DNA of 64,000 nucleotides from Crocinitomix catalasitica ATCC 23190. Lineage in GTDB: Bacteria; Bacteroidota; Bacteroidia; Flavobacteriales_D; Crocinitomicaceae. Shown in pieces: positions 1 to 9,089 of the stretch. How positions within the stretch are numbered: the first letter of the stretch is position 1; every line of letters begins with the position of its first letter. Location: the NCBI RefSeq assembly GCF_000621625.1, contig NZ_KK211318.1, positions 215,907 through 279,906 of the forward strand, read 5' to 3'. The notes under the pieces were generated by a model. That model was given only the letters and a program-made list of their open reading frames with translations. It had not been told where the DNA came from and did not search any database. The position numbers and the translations under genes are program-made.

Positions 1-2235
1 GATTCTGATAATGATGGAATAGTAGATGCGATTGAAGGTGGCGGAACTGATGCTGATGGCGATGGAATCTTAGATGATTTTGCAGATGTTGATGGTGACG
101 GTTTCTCAGATGTTGTAGATACGGATGATAATACTGCTCCTGGTGCTGGTGACGGTGGAACGGCTTTACCATTGCCAAATACTGATGGCGAAGGTGGTGC
201 AAACTACGTAGATATTGATGCAGACGGAGACGGAATCATTGATAATATTGAAGGGCAAGCAACTGCTGATTATATCGCACCAACTGGAACTGATTCGGAC
301 GGTGATGGAATAGATGATGCTTACGATTTAGATGAATCAGGAACACCAATCGTTCCTAACAATCACGATGGTGATGCAGAACCAGATTATGTTGATTTAG
401 ATTCTGACAATGATGGTGAATCTGATTTAATTGAAGGTCATGATTTAGATGGAGATGGTGTCGCTGATACTGTTCCTTCTGGAGATGATACGGATAATGA
501 TGGTTTAGATGATGCATTTGATGATGTGATTTTAAGTGATGCAACTGCTGGTATTAATGGTGGTAATAGAACTGAAGATCCTTTAACAGATGGTACACTT
601 GCTGATGCTGATGCACCAGGAATAGGAGATTTAGATTTTAGAGAAAACTTAGTTGATACGGATGGTGACGGAATTGTTGATATCGCTGATTTAGATGACG
701 ACAATGATGGAATTCCTGATGCTGTTGAAGATTTAGATCTTGACGGAGATGGTGATCCTTATACGAATCCAACTGATACAGATGGTGACGGAATAATTGA
801 TATTTGGGATTTAGATGCAGATAATGATGGAATTTCAGATATCATTGAAGCTGGTGGCGAAGATGCAAATGGGGATGGTAAAGTTGATGATATAAATGAA
901 GACGGAACATTGGTGAATGATACTGATGGAGATGGCTTAGACGATTTATATGATGCTGATAACGGAGGAACAGATATCATTAATCCTGATACGGATGGTG
1001 ATGGTAACTCAAACTTCCAAGATGTAGATTCTGATAATGACGGCATATTTGATATCATTGAAGATGGTGGAATAGATGCTGATAATGACGGTCACGTTGA
1101 CGACTTTACAGATGAAAACGGTGACGGATGGGATGATAACAATGTAACTGACGGTTCTGAAGATACTGATGGTGATGGCGTTTCAGATTATTTAGATCTT
1201 GATTCTGACAACGATGGTACTGCAGATATTATTGAAGATGGTGGAATTGATACAGATGGTGATGGAAGAATTGATGATTTTGTTGATGCAGATGGAGACG
1301 GTGCTGATGATGATGACATGACAGATGGTCTATTAGATACAGATGGTGACGGTGTTCCAGATCACGAGGATTTAGATTCTGATAATGATGGAATAACTGA
1401 TACTGAAGAAAATGGTCAGAATGATACAGATGGAGATGGTGTGATTGATGATTTTACAGATGAAGATGGTGACGGTTGGGATGATAACAATCAAACAACT
1501 GATCCAATAGATACAGATGGTGACGGAAATCCAGATTATACAGATTCAGATTCAGATAATGATGGAATTGATGACATTATTGAAGGTGGCGGAACAGATA
1601 CAGATAGTGATGGTGTAATTGATGACTTCATTGATGAGAATGGTGATGGTTTAGATGACAACACTGGCGGAATAACACCTCCTGATACAGATGGTGATGG
1701 TATTGATGATTATAAGGATGAAGATTCTGATAATGATGGTGTACCTGATGATGTTGAGAATGATCCAAACGGAGATGGTACTGGACCAGATGATACAGAT
1801 GGTGACGGAATTAATGATTATCTAGATACTGATGATGATAATGACGGGATACCAACAAGTGAAGAATCTGATACAGATGAATTCGGAGACTATACTGATT
1901 GTGACGGTGATAACATTCCAGATTATTTAGATGCAGATGTTTGTACAGAAGAAACGGGTGTGATTGCACCAACAGGTTTCTCTCCAAATGGTGATGGTAA
2001 AAATGATACGTTCATCGTATTAGGAATTGAGGATATGGAAAATGTTTCTGTAATAATCTTCAATAGATGGGGAAGTAAAGTGTTTGCTTCTTCGGATTAC
2101 CAGAATGATTGGGATGGGACAAATCAATTTGGCCTTAACGTTGGCGATCAATTGCCTCCTGGAACATACTTCTACGTGATTGACTTAGGCGATGGTAGTG
2201 AGATAATTAAAAACTACATCTACTTAGAAAGATAA
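1..2235 (+). CDS. T9SS type B substrate with thrombospondin type 3 repeats (5' partial)
   Basis: The reading frame is open from base 1, so the gene starts upstream of the window; an internal TTG at 172 could be mistaken for a start but is not one. The first ~650 visible codons are tandem Asp/Gly-rich repeats of the form DTDGDGxxDxxDxDxDNDG, which are thrombospondin type 3 calcium-binding repeats. The last ~90 residues (VIAPTGFSPNGDGKNDTF, then FNRWGSKVF, DWDGT and GTYFYVIDL) form the gliding-motility-associated C-terminal domain, a type B T9SS sorting signal. I infer a very large, calcium-stiffened surface or secreted protein, possibly an adhesin. It sits directly upstream of a PorP/SprF gene, the arrangement known for SprB-SprF pairs. 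The true N-terminus and any adhesive domain lie outside the window. Confidence 0.93.
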   Translation, partial: DSDNDGIVDAIEGGGTDADGDGILDDFADVDGDGFSDVVDTDDNTAPGAGDGGTALPLPNTDGEGGANYVDIDADGDGIIDNIEGQATADYIAPTGTDSDGDGIDDAYDLDESGTPIVPNNHDGDAEPDYVDLDSDNDGESDLIEGHDLDGDGVADTVPSGDDTDNDGLDDAFDDVILSDATAGINGGNRTEDPLTDGTLADADAPGIGDLDFRENLVDTDGDGIVDIADLDDDNDGIPDAVEDLDLDGDGDPYTNPTDTDGDGIIDIWDLDADNDGISDIIEAGGEDANGDGKVDDINEDGTLVNDTDGDGLDDLYDADNGGTDIINPDTDGDGNSNFQDVDSDNDGIFDIIEDGGIDADNDGHVDDFTDENGDGWDDNNVTDGSEDTDGDGVSDYLDLDSDNDGTADIIEDGGIDTDGDGRIDDFVDADGDGADDDDMTDGLLDTDGDGVPDHEDLDSDNDGITDTEENGQNDTDGDGVIDDFTDEDGDGWDDNNQTTDPIDTDGDGNPDYTDSDSDNDGIDDIIEGGGTDTDSDGVIDDFIDENGDGLDDNTGGITPPDTDGDGIDDYKDEDSDNDGVPDDVENDPNGDGTGPDDTDGDGINDYLDTDDDNDGIPTSEESDTDEFGDYTDCDGDNIPDYLDADVCTEETGVIAPTGFSPNGDGKNDTFIVLGIEDMENVSVIIFNRWGSKVFASSDYQNDWDGTNQFGLNVGDQLPPGTYFYVIDLGDGSEIIKNYIYLER

Positions 2236-2245
2236 AATTAAAAAC

Positions 2246-2274
2246 GATCCTGGTTGAGTTAATCGACCAGGATC
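2246..2274. terminator. Strong hairpin between T9SS substrate and porP/sprF
   Basis: GATCCTGGT pairs perfectly with ACCAGGATC, and the stem extends by three more pairs (one G-U) around a GTTAA loop. On the plus strand no T-tract follows (ATTTAAAG). On the minus strand the stem is followed by CGTTTTTAATTTT. It could be an mRNA-stabilising or attenuating hairpin between the two cistrons, or a weak minus-strand terminator. Confidence 0.55.
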
Positions 2275-2290
2275 ATTTAAAGAAAAAGAT

Positions 2291-3223
2291 ATGAAAAAGT
2301 ATATTTTAATTTTGTTAGCAGTTGCATCATCCGAAATAGGATTAGCGCAACAGGATGCAATGTTTACGCACTATTCATTTAATACATTAGCTGTCAATTC
2401 TGGTTATGCTGGAAGTAGAGATGCACTTACCGTAACAGGTTTGCACAGGTCTCAATGGGTGAATTTCCCTGGTGCACCTACAACGCAAACTTTAACCGTT
2501 CATGCGCCTTTAGCTAATGATAAAATTGGTTTAGGTTTATCGTTTATGCACGATCAAATTGGACCGACAAAATCAACTCAGGTTAATTTAGATATCGCCT
2601 ATAAAATTCAAATTCGTGAAACAGGAAAATTGTCTTTTGGTTTAAAATCAGGACTTAATTTCAGAACGAATAAATTGGCTTCGGATGTGGTTACTTCTGA
2701 AGGTGGAGATGCGATTTTTGAAAATGATATCCAATCTGATGTATTACCTAATTTTGGATTTGGAGTCTATTATTCTACACCTAAATTTTATGTTGGTTTA
2801 TCTACACCTAAATTATTGGAGAATAACTTAAATGATAATTCAACTGCAACAATAGAGTCGTCTGAGCAAAGACACTTCTACCTAATTGCAGGTACGGTTT
2901 TTCCAATCAACGAAAGACAAACAATTAAATTGAGACCAACTACTTTCATTAAGGCAACACAGGGTGCTCCGATGGAATTAGACTTAACGGCTTTGTTTTA
3001 TTTTGTTGATAAATATTGGGTTGGCCCAATGTGGAGAACAACGGATGCTTTGGGGATTTTAGCAGGTCTTAATTTAACACAGCAATTTTCATTAGGTTAT
3101 TCTTTCGACTGGTCTTATGCAAATAAAACCTCTGTGTACAATGCTGGATCTCATGAACTAATGCTGAGATATGATTTTATGTTCTCAGGTAAAGGGAAGA
3201 TTCAATCTCCAAGATATTTTTAA
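2291..3223 (+). CDS. PorP/SprF family type IX secretion system membrane protein
   Basis: A 310-residue protein with a signal peptide (ends near GLAQ, residue ~19) and the PorP/SprF hallmarks: QDAMFTHYSFNTLAVNSGYAGSR-type start of the mature protein, SQWVNFPGAPTT, and GLGLSFMHDQIGPT. The family forms outer-membrane beta-barrels that work with the T9SS; in Flavobacterium johnsoniae SprF is needed specifically for secretion of the adhesin SprB encoded next to it. Here it follows a giant type B substrate by 55 bp and precedes an OmpA/PorE-like gene by 19 bp, so I infer that it is the dedicated partner of the upstream protein. It is more likely a PorP paralogue than the core PorP, because the other core T9SS genes are absent here. 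Confidence 0.92.
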   Translation: MKKYILILLAVASSEIGLAQQDAMFTHYSFNTLAVNSGYAGSRDALTVTGLHRSQWVNFPGAPTTQTLTVHAPLANDKIGLGLSFMHDQIGPTKSTQVNLDIAYKIQIRETGKLSFGLKSGLNFRTNKLASDVVTSEGGDAIFENDIQSDVLPNFGFGVYYSTPKFYVGLSTPKLLENNLNDNSTATIESSEQRHFYLIAGTVFPINERQTIKLRPTTFIKATQGAPMELDLTALFYFVDKYWVGPMWRTTDALGILAGLNLTQQFSLGYSFDWSYANKTSVYNAGSHELMLRYDFMFSGKGKIQSPRYF

Positions 3224-3242
3224 TTTGATAGTAAAGAAATAG

Positions 3243-5438
3243 ATGACGATGAAAAAGTTATTACTAATTATATTTATAATAAGTTCCGCAGTTTACGCGC
3301 AAGAGTCAAATCCAGGTAAATTGAAAAAAGCGAACTATTTGTTTGAAAATTTTTCCTACGATGAAGCGATTAAAAGATTTGAAAATATAGAGCTAACTAC
3401 TTTAGACGATAAAAGAAAATTAGGTATCAGCTACTGGAATACGGGAGAACTTAATAAAGCTGAGGCTGTGTTTAGAGATGTTGTGCTGACCGAAGGGAAT
3501 ATAGCGGATGATTTATATAACTATGCTGCCATTCTAAAGGAAGTTAAAAATTATGATGATGCAGATCTTTGGATGAAAGCTTTTGCCGAAAGAAAATTGG
3601 ATGATTCAAGAGGTGTTGAGTTTACAGAGAATGTAGATGTAAGAACAAAAATTCAAGAAGATAATGGCCAATTTAGTATTGAGAATCTTGAAATGAATTC
3701 TGAAGCACAAGATTTTGGTGTTTCTTTCTATAAAAATAAATTGGTTTACGCTTCAACAAATACACAAATAGGACCGATTTACAGAAGATGGAATTGGAAT
3801 AAATTACCTTTCTTGGATATGTATATCGCAGAAAAAGAAGGGAATCAAATCAAAAGTCCAATAAAATTCGATAGCAGGTTTAATAAGAAATTTCATGAAG
3901 GTCCTGTTTGTTTTAATAGTGACGGTACGTTTATGATTTTTACCCGAAACAATTATAATGAAAAAGATGCCGATGGAATGACAAGATTGATGTTGATGTC
4001 TTCTAAATTTGTTGATGATGAATGGACAGATCCAATCGAATTGCCTTTTAATTCAAAAGATCATTCTTGCGGACATGCAACAATGTCTAAGGATGGTAAA
4101 TGGTTATTCTTCGTTTCTGACATGGTTGGAGGTATAGGCGGCGCAGATATCTACAAAGTTCAAATGAATGAAGATGGTACTTATGGTCAACCTATTAATT
4201 TAGGAGCGACTATTAATACAGAAGGTAATGAAGTCTTTCCTTTTATTCATGCTGGAAATGAAATGTTGCTTTTTTCGTCTGACGGTAAATTCGGTTTAGG
4301 TGGATTAGATGTTTTTGTTGCTCAATTAAAAGATGAATATGAAATTGGAAAAGTAATGAATATTGGAGCTCCTATTAATTCTAGCTTAGATGATTTCGCA
4401 TTGATTATTGACGCTGATCAAAAATCTGGCTATTTATCTTCTAACAGAATAGAAGGAAAAGGGGATGATGATATTTATAGCGTGACAATGAATGCTCCAT
4501 TTATGTTTGGTAAAACGATTAAAGGTATTGCTAAGGATAAAAAAGGTGAAATATTGGCTGGTGTAGAGGTCGTTTTAAAGGATGCTGAAGGAGCGGTAGC
4601 TGGAACAGCTACATCAAAAGAAGATGGCAGTTACCAATTCTTGGTTGATGGCGATAAACAATTTACTTTAAATGGAGTAAAAGAGAAATATTTTGCAGGA
4701 AGTAATACCGCAAATACTGAAACAATTGACGATATCATTATCGCTGATTTGGAACTTGAAAAAGATCCTGGCTTATCAATTTATGCGTTGATCACTGGTA
4801 AGGCTTCAAAAATGCCATTGGATAGTGTAAGAATGAGAATTACGGATAATATGACAGGGAAAGTTGAAGAATACTTAACTGATCAAAAAGGTGATTATTT
4901 TAAAGCTTTGGCGAATAAAAAATTAAACGATCGTGGTAGTTATAATATCGAAATTGAAAGAGATGGGTATTTATCTAAAACGGTAACTTATAATACGCTT
5001 TTTGATAAAGAAGGTAAATATGAAGTGCATAGCGAACTAGATTTATCACTAGAAAAAATTGAGTTAGGTGGTGATCTTTCTAAGATTATAGACATTAAAC
5101 CAATTTACTTCGATTTAGGGCGATACAAAATTCGACCAGATGCCGCAACTGAATTAGACAAAATTGTAAAAGTGATGAACGAAAATCCTAAGATGGAAGT
5201 AGAGTTAGGGTCGCACACTGATGCAAGAGGAAGTGCAAGGTCAAACGAATCACTTTCTGACAAAAGAGCGAAGGCTTCGGCGCAATACGTAAAAGAACGT
5301 ATCTCAAATCCTGATCGTATTTATGGTAAAGGTTTTGGTGAAACTAAACTTGTAAACGAATGTGGTGATGGTGTAAAATGTTCTGAAGAGAAACATCAAG
5401 AGAATAGACGAACTGAGTTTATTATCGTGAAATTATAA
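3243..5438 (+). CDS. OmpA family protein with TPR, beta-propeller and carboxypeptidase-regulatory-like domains (PorE-like)
   Basis: A 731-residue exported protein. The signal peptide ends near VYAQ (residue ~20). Domains in order: TPR-like helices (~25-115), PD40-type beta-propeller repeats (~160-410, e.g. DGKWLFFVSD, LLFSSDGKFGLGGLDVF), a carboxypeptidase-regulatory-like fold (~425-500, KGIAKDKKGEILAGVEVVL), and a C-terminal OmpA peptidoglycan-binding domain (~615-731, IYFDLGRYKIRPDA and GSHTDARGS). This order matches PorE, which tethers the T9SS to peptidoglycan, and the many paralogues next to PorP/SprF genes. An in-frame ATG two codons downstream (3249) is an equally good start. It ends the operon; a terminator follows. 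Confidence 0.93.
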   Translation: MTMKKLLLIIFIISSAVYAQESNPGKLKKANYLFENFSYDEAIKRFENIELTTLDDKRKLGISYWNTGELNKAEAVFRDVVLTEGNIADDLYNYAAILKEVKNYDDADLWMKAFAERKLDDSRGVEFTENVDVRTKIQEDNGQFSIENLEMNSEAQDFGVSFYKNKLVYASTNTQIGPIYRRWNWNKLPFLDMYIAEKEGNQIKSPIKFDSRFNKKFHEGPVCFNSDGTFMIFTRNNYNEKDADGMTRLMLMSSKFVDDEWTDPIELPFNSKDHSCGHATMSKDGKWLFFVSDMVGGIGGADIYKVQMNEDGTYGQPINLGATINTEGNEVFPFIHAGNEMLLFSSDGKFGLGGLDVFVAQLKDEYEIGKVMNIGAPINSSLDDFALIIDADQKSGYLSSNRIEGKGDDDIYSVTMNAPFMFGKTIKGIAKDKKGEILAGVEVVLKDAEGAVAGTATSKEDGSYQFLVDGDKQFTLNGVKEKYFAGSNTANTETIDDIIIADLELEKDPGLSIYALITGKASKMPLDSVRMRITDNMTGKVEEYLTDQKGDYFKALANKKLNDRGSYNIEIERDGYLSKTVTYNTLFDKEGKYEVHSELDLSLEKIELGGDLSKIIDIKPIYFDLGRYKIRPDAATELDKIVKVMNENPKMEVELGSHTDARGSARSNESLSDKRAKASAQYVKERISNPDRIYGKGFGETKLVNECGDGVKCSEEKHQENRRTEFIIVKL

Positions 5439-5460
5439 ATAAAGTATCTTAATTTATTAA

Positions 5461-5490
5461 AGTTCGGGAGTTATTACTTCCGAGCTTTTT
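5461..5490 (+). terminator. Rho-independent terminator after the OmpA gene
   Basis: AGTTCGGGAG and CTTCCGAGCT form a 10-bp stem with two G-U pairs and a TTATTA loop, followed at once by TTTTT. It lies 22 bp after the OmpA-family stop codon and closes the porP/sprF-ompA unit. Confidence 0.82.
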
Positions 5491-6665
5491 AGTTTTATAG
5501 CCTTAAGATTGAAACCTCGTTCTGAGTGTATCTTATTACCAATAGTTAAAAGTAGTAGTGCAAGTTGATCATATTTATCTTTTAGCATCGAATAAAAAAG
5601 GGAGGACGTTAAAATTATTGCATTGCAAATCATTACATAAATTTGATGATTATTGGCTTTCTAAACGAATGAATATCGTCGTTTTATCTACTTACAAAAC
5701 ATACATTTTTTAACGGTAAAAACATTCATTTTTATTTTTAATCCCAATTCTACTGAAATATAATTTTCTGCTTTTTATACTAATTCTGTACATTTTTATA
5801 ATACCTCAATACTTGTTTAAAAGGGATGGATTGAAAAAAAATAGGAATTTTCTTCGATGAATTGGTTAATTACTTCGATAAGAATTCCATTGATTTACAA
5901 TAGGTTCAAGTTTAAAAAGATAATTATGTCTTTTTATAAATAATTTAATCTATTAAAACACCATGTTTGCCGATTTTATTACAGGTACATGTCGAAAAGT
6001 ATGGTGGAAATTGATATGTTTTTTATACATTCGTTTCAGTATTAAGAAACTAAAATAACCCAAAACAGAAAAAAAATGATAGTGTGATTAAAGAATGTTT
6101 AAACCAAATTGTGATTGTTAATTTGGTTTCTTCAATTTGAAAATAACCCAAGATTCAAACTGAAATTTTATTCTTTACAAAAGTAAAATAGTAATATATA
6201 GGATGCGATAAAAACGATTAATTGTTTTACATCGATGTCAAATATAAATTTAAAGTTTTAGTCGCACTATTGTTTTTTTTTATTTTAAATGATAACTTTT
6301 TTATTTCATAATTGAAACCCTATTGTTTATAATCTTAAGCTATTTTTAATATCTAAAATTTAAAAAAGCTAATAAATTTCAAAACTCATTCTCTTTGTGA
6401 AAGACTAAAAAATAGAAAAATCTACTGATTATTCTAAACTATCGCGTTGAACGCTATTTATTCCTATTAAAGGACATCACCGAAAAAACATTCTAAATAA
6501 ATTACAATGTGTTAAGATTGTAACGGTTCTGAAGGATAATCCTATTACTGGAATATTGGTTTAAGACATTGAAATTGTTGAAGGAACAGTGTTTTTATAG
6601 TTAAATTATTGATTTAATCACTGAACATTGCTTTCTCAAATAAATCTTGCTATTTTCAAAGATCT
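5491..6665. other. AT-rich intergenic region, no gene seen
   Basis: Nearly 1.2 kb of very AT-rich sequence full of stops in all frames, with no open frame that looks coding and no tRNA-like T-arm. It holds homopolymer A/T runs and a few short inverted repeats, the best at 6101-6129. It could contain a small RNA or a decayed gene, but nothing can be assigned from sequence alone. It separates the T9SS unit from the dapF-mltG operon. Confidence 0.6.
6101..6129. repeat. Perfect 10-bp inverted repeat in the AT-rich gap
   Basis: AAACCAAATT and AATTTGGTTT are exact inverted copies around the 9-nt loop GTGATTGTT. GC content is low and no T-tract follows, so it is a poor terminator. A protein-binding site or part of an unrecognised RNA are alternatives. 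Confidence 0.5.
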
Positions 6666-6671
6666 TTGTAC

Positions 6672-6679
6672 TACTTTTG
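6672..6679 (+). promoter_or_regulatory. Putative -7 element TACTTTTG abutting the start codon at 6684
   Basis: It matches the Bacteroidota -7 consensus TAnnTTTG. Only TTAC separates it from the ATG at 6684, which would place transcription initiation at or next to the start codon. A TTG at 6647-6649 is a possible -33 box, with a slightly long spacer (22 nt). Confidence 0.45.
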
Positions 6680-6683
6680 TTAC

Positions 6684-7319
6684 ATGAAATATTTACTTGT
6701 CATATCAGTTTTTTTAATCGGTGGGCTTATCGGCTTTTTCGTTGGGAAAAATTCGACAGTAATTATTGAAAAAAGAAATAAAATCACAGAAGCCCAAGTG
6801 ATTACAGAGGTTGTATACGATACGATTATAAAAAAAGAGGTGATAGAAGTACCTGTTCCTGTAATTATAGTGGACAGTTTGAGTCTAGATACGATACCAA
6901 TTGAAAGTGTTGACACAACCGAAGTTACTGATCAAATTGAAATTAAAGATACTTCGGAAATTGATAGCGATATCGTCATTCGACGGGAACGAATGATTAA
7001 ATCTAAAAAATATCAAATCATATTTTTAACTGAAGAAATTAAAAAGGATACAGCCCTCAAAGAAATGTTAGGGATTAAAGAATCTAAAATAACAGAATTA
7101 ATAGTCGAGTTTTGGGAATCGCCTTTGAATTTCTCAGGATATAAATTATCCAAAAACAAGTTGATTCTTTATGGTTTGTCTGACCAGTTTAAATACCAAA
7201 TATATAAAAGAAATAAGGTTTATTATATAGGATTTGAAGACATTCTATACGGATTAAAAGAGACACAAGAATTTTTACCTTTTGTAGAGGTGGATCGAGA
7301 AAATATATTGAATGATTGA
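6684..7319 (+). CDS. Single-pass membrane-anchored protein of unknown function
   Basis: I chose the ATG at 6684 (MKYLLVISVFLIGG) over the upstream TTG at 6666 because it puts the hydrophobic anchor at the N-terminus. The protein is ~211 residues: one transmembrane segment (~3-23), a charged and probably extended spacer rich in Val, Ile, Glu and Thr (~24-100), and a C-terminal globular part of ~110 residues (from about MIKSKKYQIIFL). The family is not recognised. It overlaps dapF by 8 nt and leads an operon with dapF and mltG, so a cell-envelope role is plausible but unproven. Confidence 0.8.
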   Translation: MKYLLVISVFLIGGLIGFFVGKNSTVIIEKRNKITEAQVITEVVYDTIIKKEVIEVPVPVIIVDSLSLDTIPIESVDTTEVTDQIEIKDTSEIDSDIVIRRERMIKSKKYQIIFLTEEIKKDTALKEMLGIKESKITELIVEFWESPLNFSGYKLSKNKLILYGLSDQFKYQIYKRNKVYYIGFEDILYGLKETQEFLPFVEVDRENILND

Positions 7320-8094
7320 TTTTTATAAATACCAAGGAACAGGAAACGATTTTATCTTAATAGATAATAGTAAAGATGATTTTAAAGCCAATAAAGTGGA
7401 CTACGCAATTAAATGGTGTGATCGTAAATTTGGTATAGGAGCAGATGGTTTAATATTTATTGAACCTTCAACAAAAGGAGATTTTTTAATGGATTTTTAT
7501 AATCCAGACGGCAGCCAAAGCTTTTGTGGGAATGGATCGAGATGCAGTGTGGCATTCGCTAAGTTTTTAGGAATAATTAAAGACCAAACTAATTTCGAAG
7601 CAATTGATGGTATGCATCAAGCAGTAATAAGCGATAAGCATGTGAAAATAGAAATGCAACAATATGGTGCAATTGAGTCTATTGGAAATGATCATTTTAT
7701 CGATACCGGTTCACCCCATTATGTCGCATATCGTAATGGTGTGAATGAAAATATAGTTGAATACGGTAAATCTATCCGCTATTCTGATCGTTTTAAAACG
7801 AAAGGAACAAATGTGAATTTGATAGCTGAAAAAGGGGATAGAAATATTGAGATTTGGACTTATGAAAGAGGGGTAGAAGCTGAAACCTTAGCATGTGGAA
7901 CAGGCGCTACGGCTTGTGGAATAAGTTTTGCCCAAAAGCACAATATTGATAAAGGAATTATTGAAGTGAAAGCACAGGGTGGTCATCTGAGAATTCATCT
8001 TGAGGCATCTAAAAATGATAAGGTTTATCAAAATATATGGCTTGAAGGACCCGCTGAATTCGTTTTTAAAGGTGTGATTGAAGATGAAAATTAA
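7312..8094 (+). CDS. dapF: Diaminopimelate epimerase
   Basis: 260 residues. The enzyme converts LL-diaminopimelate to the meso form in the cytoplasm, for peptidoglycan cross-links and lysine synthesis. Family signatures: YQGTGNDFILID at the N-terminus, FCGNGSRC with catalytic Cys72, GSPHYV, and ETLACGTGATAC with catalytic Cys195; the two cysteines are the acid/base pair of this cofactor-free racemase. The length is slightly short but complete. It overlaps the preceding gene by 8 nt and the next by 11 nt, so translation is probably coupled. MltG in the same operon acts on the peptidoglycan this pathway feeds. Confidence 0.97.
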   Translation: MIDFYKYQGTGNDFILIDNSKDDFKANKVDYAIKWCDRKFGIGADGLIFIEPSTKGDFLMDFYNPDGSQSFCGNGSRCSVAFAKFLGIIKDQTNFEAIDGMHQAVISDKHVKIEMQQYGAIESIGNDHFIDTGSPHYVAYRNGVNENIVEYGKSIRYSDRFKTKGTNVNLIAEKGDRNIEIWTYERGVEAETLACGTGATACGISFAQKHNIDKGIIEVKAQGGHLRIHLEASKNDKVYQNIWLEGPAEFVFKGVIEDEN

Positions 8095-8587
8095 ACCAGT
8101 TCTACCTTTTCAAGATTTCCAATTGTCAGGCTCTTATTTGGTTTTAATTTCACCAGATAAAATTCCACACCTCATCTTGGTGCAAAATAAAAAGTATTAT
8201 TCTTTGACCTATAAAAAGTCAATTGTAGGGGATGATTTTGAGCCTTTTCTAAATGTCCTCACTAAAAAACAATATCCCCTTATTTTTATCGAATTGGCGC
8301 AGAAGGATTATATAGTTGAACGTGAATTTTTAAAATATGCGCACGTTGATACAGAAACTATTACTTGTTTGCAACCAATAAAAAATGTGCTACTACCAAA
8401 TAGTCAGGCCGATTTTATATTCGAATTTATTCCTGATCTCGCCAAGGTTAATCTGATTTTGAACTATTATCAAATCAATTCAACCCATCTTTTAAATGAA
8501 GATAATTCTTTTAACCTAAAGGAATATTCTAAAAGTGATATCTTTAAGCATATAGAAAGTTTAAATCTTAAACATGTTGAAAGCTGA
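8084..8587 (+). CDS. Conserved-looking protein of unknown function between dapF and a GNAT gene
   Basis: I chose the ATG at 8084 (MKIKPVLPFQDFQLSG); an in-frame TTG two codons earlier is less likely. About 167 residues with no signal peptide or membrane segment, so probably a soluble cytoplasmic protein. I see no catalytic motif and do not recognise the family. It overlaps dapF by 11 nt and the next gene by 14 nt, so it is a firmly embedded operon member and real despite the lack of a name. Confidence 0.8.
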   Translation: MKIKPVLPFQDFQLSGSYLVLISPDKIPHLILVQNKKYYSLTYKKSIVGDDFEPFLNVLTKKQYPLIFIELAQKDYIVEREFLKYAHVDTETITCLQPIKNVLLPNSQADFIFEFIPDLAKVNLILNYYQINSTHLLNEDNSFNLKEYSKSDIFKHIESLNLKHVES

Positions 8588-9089
8588 TAAAATATATTTG
8601 AGAACATTAGAAATGAGTGATGTAGATCATATTCTGCAAAGAGAAAATGATCCGCTAAATTGGCGCGTGAGTGGAACAAAAGTTCCTTTTTCAAAAGAAT
8701 TAATTCATGCCTATATTCAAAGTGCTCAGGACTTGTACACACATCAACAAATTAGGTTTGTTATCTGTTTAAATGAGAATGATTTGCCTGTCGGAACAAT
8801 CGATATGTTTGAGTTCGATCCCTTTCACCAAAGAGCGGGTTTAGGCATTTTAATAGATAAAGCACACCGAAATAAAGGATTGGCAGCTGAAGCATTGATT
8901 TTGATAGAAAAATATGCTTTGGAAGTAATCGGAATAAGAAACTTATACTGCAATATCCTCGTTGATAATGTTGAGAGTATTAAATTATTCGAATCAGTAG
9001 GATATACTAAAATTGGCACCAAAAAAGATTGGTTCAATAATAATGGATATTGGATTGATGAATTGATGTATCAAAAACTATTGGCCTAA
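8574..9089 (+). CDS. GNAT family N-acetyltransferase (RimJ/RimL type)
   Basis: 171 residues. It has the N-terminal IYLRTLEMSDVDHI start typical of RimJ/RimL-like acetyltransferases. The acetyl-CoA pyrophosphate-binding region is RAGLGILIDKAHRNKGLAAEAL (~85-106), and NLYCNILVDNVESIKLFESVGY follows (~123-144), the usual motif B and 'NxxSxxLfeklGF' segment. The substrate is unknown; ribosomal proteins, antibiotics or cell-wall amino sugars are all possible. It overlaps the preceding gene by 14 nt and its stop codon abuts the mltG start. Confidence 0.9.
   Translation: MLKADKIYLRTLEMSDVDHILQRENDPLNWRVSGTKVPFSKELIHAYIQSAQDLYTHQQIRFVICLNENDLPVGTIDMFEFDPFHQRAGLGILIDKAHRNKGLAAEALILIEKYALEVIGIRNLYCNILVDNVESIKLFESVGYTKIGTKKDWFNNNGYWIDELMYQKLLA

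Noticed and set aside
356-1058. Long minus-strand open frames opposite the start of the window
   Set aside because: They result from the repeated GAT/GGT codons of the thrombospondin type 3 repeats; the predicted products are low-complexity His- or Ser-rich strings with no gene-like features.
1-1900. Possible CRISPR or tandem DNA repeat array
   Set aside because: Repetition is at the protein level (DxDGDG units) with variable spacing and degenerate bases; there are no constant repeats separated by unique spacers.
5491-6665. tRNA or small RNA genes in the AT-rich gap
   Set aside because: No T-arm-like sequence or GC-rich cloverleaf was found; a small RNA remains possible but is not supported enough to call.
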